Source: Clostridiales bacterium (GTDB taxonomy: Bacteria; Bacillota; Clostridia; Oscillospirales; CAG-382). From it: 35,377 bases of DNA. A program made the position numbers and the translations under genes. Numbering within the stretch: the stretch's first letter is position 1; every line of letters starts with the position of its first letter. Positions 32,603 through 35,377 of the stretch are shown piece by piece. Location: contig QAKH01000063.1 in assembly GCA_003343885.1 (NCBI GenBank), positions 1-35,377 of the forward strand. Reading direction: 5' to 3'. The notes under the pieces are model-generated. The model saw nothing but the letters and a program-made list of their open reading frames with translations, did not search any database and was not told the origin of the DNA.

Positions 32603-33767
32603 TCTTTGCGTTGACATAGGCTACAAAAGCATAAATCATGACGGAGAACAGCTTTGCGGAGATCATGTCGACATAGTCGAGCAGGACGAAAACTCAACGG
32701 TAATAGTGCTTGCCGACGGGCTCGGAAGCGGAGTAAAAGCGAGTATACTTTCAACTCTTACTTCTAAAATTATTTCAACCATGATGGCGCAAGGACTTTC
32801 TCTCGAGGACTGCGTTGAAACTATTGCGGCGACACTTCCGATTTGTTCCGAAAGAGGAGTTGCGTACTCCACCTTTACAATAATACATGTTGTAAACAAT
32901 GAAGAAGCCGAGATAATGCAGTATGACAATCCGCATGTAATACTTCTGCGTGACGGAGAGAATGTGGAATATCCTGAAATAGAGATGAATATCGGCGGCA
33001 AAAAGATTTACCGTTCAAGAATAAGACTGAAAGAAGACGATATTTTTATTGCAATGAGCGACGGGTGTCCTCATGCCGGCATTGGCATGTCTTTAAACTT
33101 CGGCTGGAAGAGAGAAGACATTATTGATTTCATGAAAACGTTCTATTACGTAGGATACACTGCCAAAACCCTGACGACGGTGCTTCTTGACGAGGTTAAC
33201 AAGCTTTACGGCGGCAAGCCCGGAGATGACGCAACGGTATGTACGGTACGAATAAGAAGGCGTGAACCGATGAATCTGCTGTTCGGACCGCCGTCAAACC
33301 GTGACGACTGCAACAAGATGATGTCGCTGTTCTTCTCCAAGGAAGGAAAGCACATTATATGCGGCGGAACCACCTCTTCAATAGCGGCGAAGTATCTCGG
33401 AAAACCGTTGAGAGTAAATTTGGATTTTGTAGATAAAGAAATACCGCCGACAGCGACGCTTGAGGGTGCGGATCTTGTAACTGAAGGCGTAATTACCATG
33501 AGCAAGGTGCTCGAGTACGCAAAAAACTATATCAAGGACAACAATTCTTATTCTGAGTGGAGCTGCAAAAGAGACGGTGCGTCACTTATCTGCCGCATGC
33601 TCTTTGAGGAAGCAACAGACATTAACTTTTACGTGGGCAGAGCAATAAATCCGGCTCACCAGAATCCGAATCTTCCCATAAATTTCAGCATAAAAATGCA
33701 GCTTGTAACAGAGCTTACCGAGTGTCTTGAAAAGATGGGAAAACGAGTTAAAGTAAGCTATTTTTAA
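32595..33767 (+). CDS. SpoIIE/PP2C-type phosphatase coupled to HydS
   Basis: This 390-residue protein has a PP2C-fold SpoIIE-like domain at residues 1 to about 225. Metal-binding acids are seen in VLADGLGSGVKAS near 40, FIAMSDGCPHAG near 155 and GDDATVCTV near 210. The C-terminal part of about 165 residues (ICGGTTSSIAAKYLGK; LVTEGVITMSKVLEYA) is not a domain I can name, but it contains conserved-looking glycines and acids. It overlaps hydS by 8 bases with GGAG just upstream, so translation is coupled. It probably removes phosphate from a Ser/Thr of a partner in response to the hydrogenase. No partner kinase or anti-anti-sigma protein is encoded in this window. Confidence 0.88.
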   Translation: MNDLCVDIGYKSINHDGEQLCGDHVDIVEQDENSTVIVLADGLGSGVKASILSTLTSKIISTMMAQGLSLEDCVETIAATLPICSERGVAYSTFTIIHVVNNEEAEIMQYDNPHVILLRDGENVEYPEIEMNIGGKKIYRSRIRLKEDDIFIAMSDGCPHAGIGMSLNFGWKREDIIDFMKTFYYVGYTAKTLTTVLLDEVNKLYGGKPGDDATVCTVRIRRREPMNLLFGPPSNRDDCNKMMSLFFSKEGKHIICGGTTSSIAAKYLGKPLRVNLDFVDKEIPPTATLEGADLVTEGVITMSKVLEYAKNYIKDNNSYSEWSCKRDGASLICRMLFEEATDINFYVGRAINPAHQNPNLPINFSIKMQLVTELTECLEKMGKRVKVSYF

Positions 33768-33829
33768 TTAAAAATCATAAAAAAATAATACCATAATATT
33801 AGCGTTTGAACCGCGAAAGGAAAAAGTAC

Positions 33830-35254
33830 ATGAGAAAGTTTGATACGAAAATTCAATATCTTAAGTACAAAGTGTTAAGGGAAGTGGCTCGCCTTGCATG
33901 GAACGATCAACTCCTTGAAGGCGCTCTTGATATCCCCAAGGTGATAGTTCCGGGAAAAGTTCCGACAATGCGCTGCTGCGTATACAAGGAACGTGCAATC
34001 CTTGCCGAACGAGTTAAGATTGCTATGGGCGGAGACCACAACAATCCCAATGTAATCGAAGTTATTGATATAGCGTGCGATGAGTGTCCCATGGGCGGAT
34101 ATGAAGTCACCGACGCATGCAGAGGCTGTCTTGCTCATCGCTGCGAGGACGTCTGCAAGCGCGGCGCTATCACATTTGACCACCAGCAAAAGGCACACAT
34201 TGATAAATCAAAATGTGTGGAATGCGGCGCATGCGCCAAGGTCTGCCCTTACAGCGCTATCATGGACTACAAGCGTCCGTGCGAGCGTTCCTGCAAGGTA
34301 AAGGCTATCAGCATGAGCGAAACCAAGGCGGCGTCCATTGATAATTCAAAATGTATTTCTTGCGGTGCCTGCGTATATCAGTGTCCGTTCGGTGCGATTA
34401 CAGACAAGTCCTTTATACTCAACGCTATCGACATGATTAAAAAGAGCGACGGAAATAAAAAATATAAAGTATATTCCCTTGTCGCACCGAGTATTTCCAG
34501 CCAGTTTACATACGCAAAGCTCGGTCAGGTACTCAGCGGAATAAAAGAGCTCGGATTCTATACAAGCGTTGAAGCGGCGCTCGGAGCAGACATGGTTGCG
34601 TACGGAGAAGCTGCGGAGCTTGCTGAAAAGGGATTCCTTACAAGCTCATGCTGTCCGGCATTTGTGGATTACATTAAGAAACAGTTCCCGGATCTTGCTC
34701 CGTATATTTCACATAATCTGTCGCCCATGGCGTCAATTGCAAAATACATGAAGGAAAAGGATCCCGAGTGCAAAATAGTATTTATCGGTCCGTGCACTGC
34801 TAAAAAGATGGAATTCCAGAAGGATACGGTACATCCTTATATTGACTGTGTAATTACATTTGAAGAGCTTCAGGCGCTGTTTGACAGCAAGAATATTGAT
34901 ATTACAACTCTCGGTGAGGACGTACTCGACAATGCTTCGTATTACGGCAGAATTTTCGCAAGATGCGGCGGTCTTTCAGACGCTGTTGCAGAAGCGCTCA
35001 AAGAGCAAGGTATTGACAATTTTGACCTCAAGGCTGTTTCCTGCGACGGTATAGAAGCATGCAGAATAGCGCTGTTAAAGGCGTCAAAAAGAGTGCTTGA
35101 CGGAAACTTTATTGAGGGAATGGCATGTCAGGGCGGCTGTATAGGCGGAGCCGGATGCCTCACGCACGGTGAGAAAAATAAGGCTGAAGTTGATAAATAC
35201 GGCAGAGAGGCACTTGAAAAAACGATATCTGACGCTATCAGCGTATTGAAATAA
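33830..35254 (+). CDS. [FeFe]-hydrogenase, group-B-like
   Basis: This 474-residue enzyme probably produces or consumes H2 with ferredoxin. A Cys-rich N-terminal part (CDECPMGG...CRGCLAHRCEDVC) is followed by two [4Fe-4S] motifs (CVECGACAKVCP; CISCGACVYQCP). The H-cluster domain has C274 and C275 in SSCCPAF, C322 in GPCTAKKMEF, and C433 and C437 in ACQGGCIGG. The SSCCPA and IGPC variants of the catalytic motifs (usually TSCCPGW and MPC) are those I associate with group B enzymes such as CpIII. I choose the ATG at 33830, with AAAGGA 8 bases upstream; a longer frame begins at TTG. It follows the phosphatase by 62 bases and is probably in the same operon. Confidence 0.9.
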   Translation: MRKFDTKIQYLKYKVLREVARLAWNDQLLEGALDIPKVIVPGKVPTMRCCVYKERAILAERVKIAMGGDHNNPNVIEVIDIACDECPMGGYEVTDACRGCLAHRCEDVCKRGAITFDHQQKAHIDKSKCVECGACAKVCPYSAIMDYKRPCERSCKVKAISMSETKAASIDNSKCISCGACVYQCPFGAITDKSFILNAIDMIKKSDGNKKYKVYSLVAPSISSQFTYAKLGQVLSGIKELGFYTSVEAALGADMVAYGEAAELAEKGFLTSSCCPAFVDYIKKQFPDLAPYISHNLSPMASIAKYMKEKDPECKIVFIGPCTAKKMEFQKDTVHPYIDCVITFEELQALFDSKNIDITTLGEDVLDNASYYGRIFARCGGLSDAVAEALKEQGIDNFDLKAVSCDGIEACRIALLKASKRVLDGNFIEGMACQGGCIGGAGCLTHGEKNKAEVDKYGREALEKTISDAISVLK

Positions 35255-35377
35255 TCAGATTATTTTCCTCGATTTTTACTCAGTTTTTCATATAACAGTC
35301 AAATTAAAAGGCTACAATTAAAACATAAGGTTTTGTAAAGTTAAAATGAAAAAATAGCATAATGATTTCACAAAATT

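Noticed and set aside
35255..35377. Search for a terminator after the last hydrogenase gene
   Set aside because: Only AT-rich sequence without a convincing stem was found before the window ends.

Overview
The window looks like the chromosome of an anaerobic, fermentative Firmicute of the class Clostridia, most like the Ruminococcus/Oscillospiraceae group. This is inferred from a T-box pheST operon, a PPi-type phosphofructokinase, AdhE, a PAS-containing sensory [FeFe]-hydrogenase beside a second [FeFe]-hydrogenase, and strong AAAGGAGG-type ribosome binding sites. No rRNA, tRNA, CRISPR array or complete mobile element was seen.

Layout. (1) 1-1280 is a decayed accessory scrap. It holds the 5' end of an IS110-family element cut after 32 codons and joined to the last third of an ATPase gene resembling dndD, then an intact dndE, then small broken ORFs. 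(2) 1385-5312, minus strand, is pheS-pheT behind a T-box leader with its own promoter and terminator. (3) 5436-7651, minus strand, is a solute-binding-protein-like lipoprotein with very acidic low-complexity parts. (4) 7716-14510, minus strand, is a run of mfd, a PrsA-like foldase, an MreD-like membrane protein and PPi-type phosphofructokinase. (5) 14598-16398, plus strand, holds D-lactate dehydrogenase and an SGNH hydrolase. (6) 16516-25637, minus strand, is an eight-gene aromatic operon: DAHP synthase, tyrA, aroB, aroA, aroC, pheA, an aroE-aroK fusion and aroQ. Together they cover every step from erythrose-4-phosphate plus PEP to the phenylalanine and tyrosine keto acids. (7) 25716-26765, plus strand, is a divergent LysR-type regulator. 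(8) 26836-30416, plus strand, is adhE behind a Rex-type operator, followed by an APH-fold kinase. (9) 30478-35254, plus strand, is a hydrogen module: a thioredoxin-like [2Fe-2S] protein, a HydS-type sensory hydrogenase with a PAS domain, a SpoIIE/PP2C-type phosphatase and a group-B-like [FeFe]-hydrogenase. The last 123 bases (35255-35377) show no feature I can support.

The strongest regulatory discovery is ahead of the aromatic operon. A consensus promoter (TTGACA-17-TATAAT) drives a leader of about 200 nt that encodes a 36-residue peptide with 8 Phe and 3 Tyr between residues 10 and 26. Complementary segments give a 1:2 pairing, a 2:3 antiterminator and a 3:4 intrinsic terminator. This is a ribosome-mediated attenuator of the trp/phe/his kind, in a lineage where T-boxes usually do this job. 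The same window uses a T-box for the phenylalanyl-tRNA synthetase, so two different RNA mechanisms appear to read tRNA-Phe charging.

The second theme is redox balance. Lactate dehydrogenase, AdhE under a probable Rex operator, a catalytic hydrogenase and a probable H2-sensing hydrogenase coupled to a phosphatase all lie within about 21 kb.
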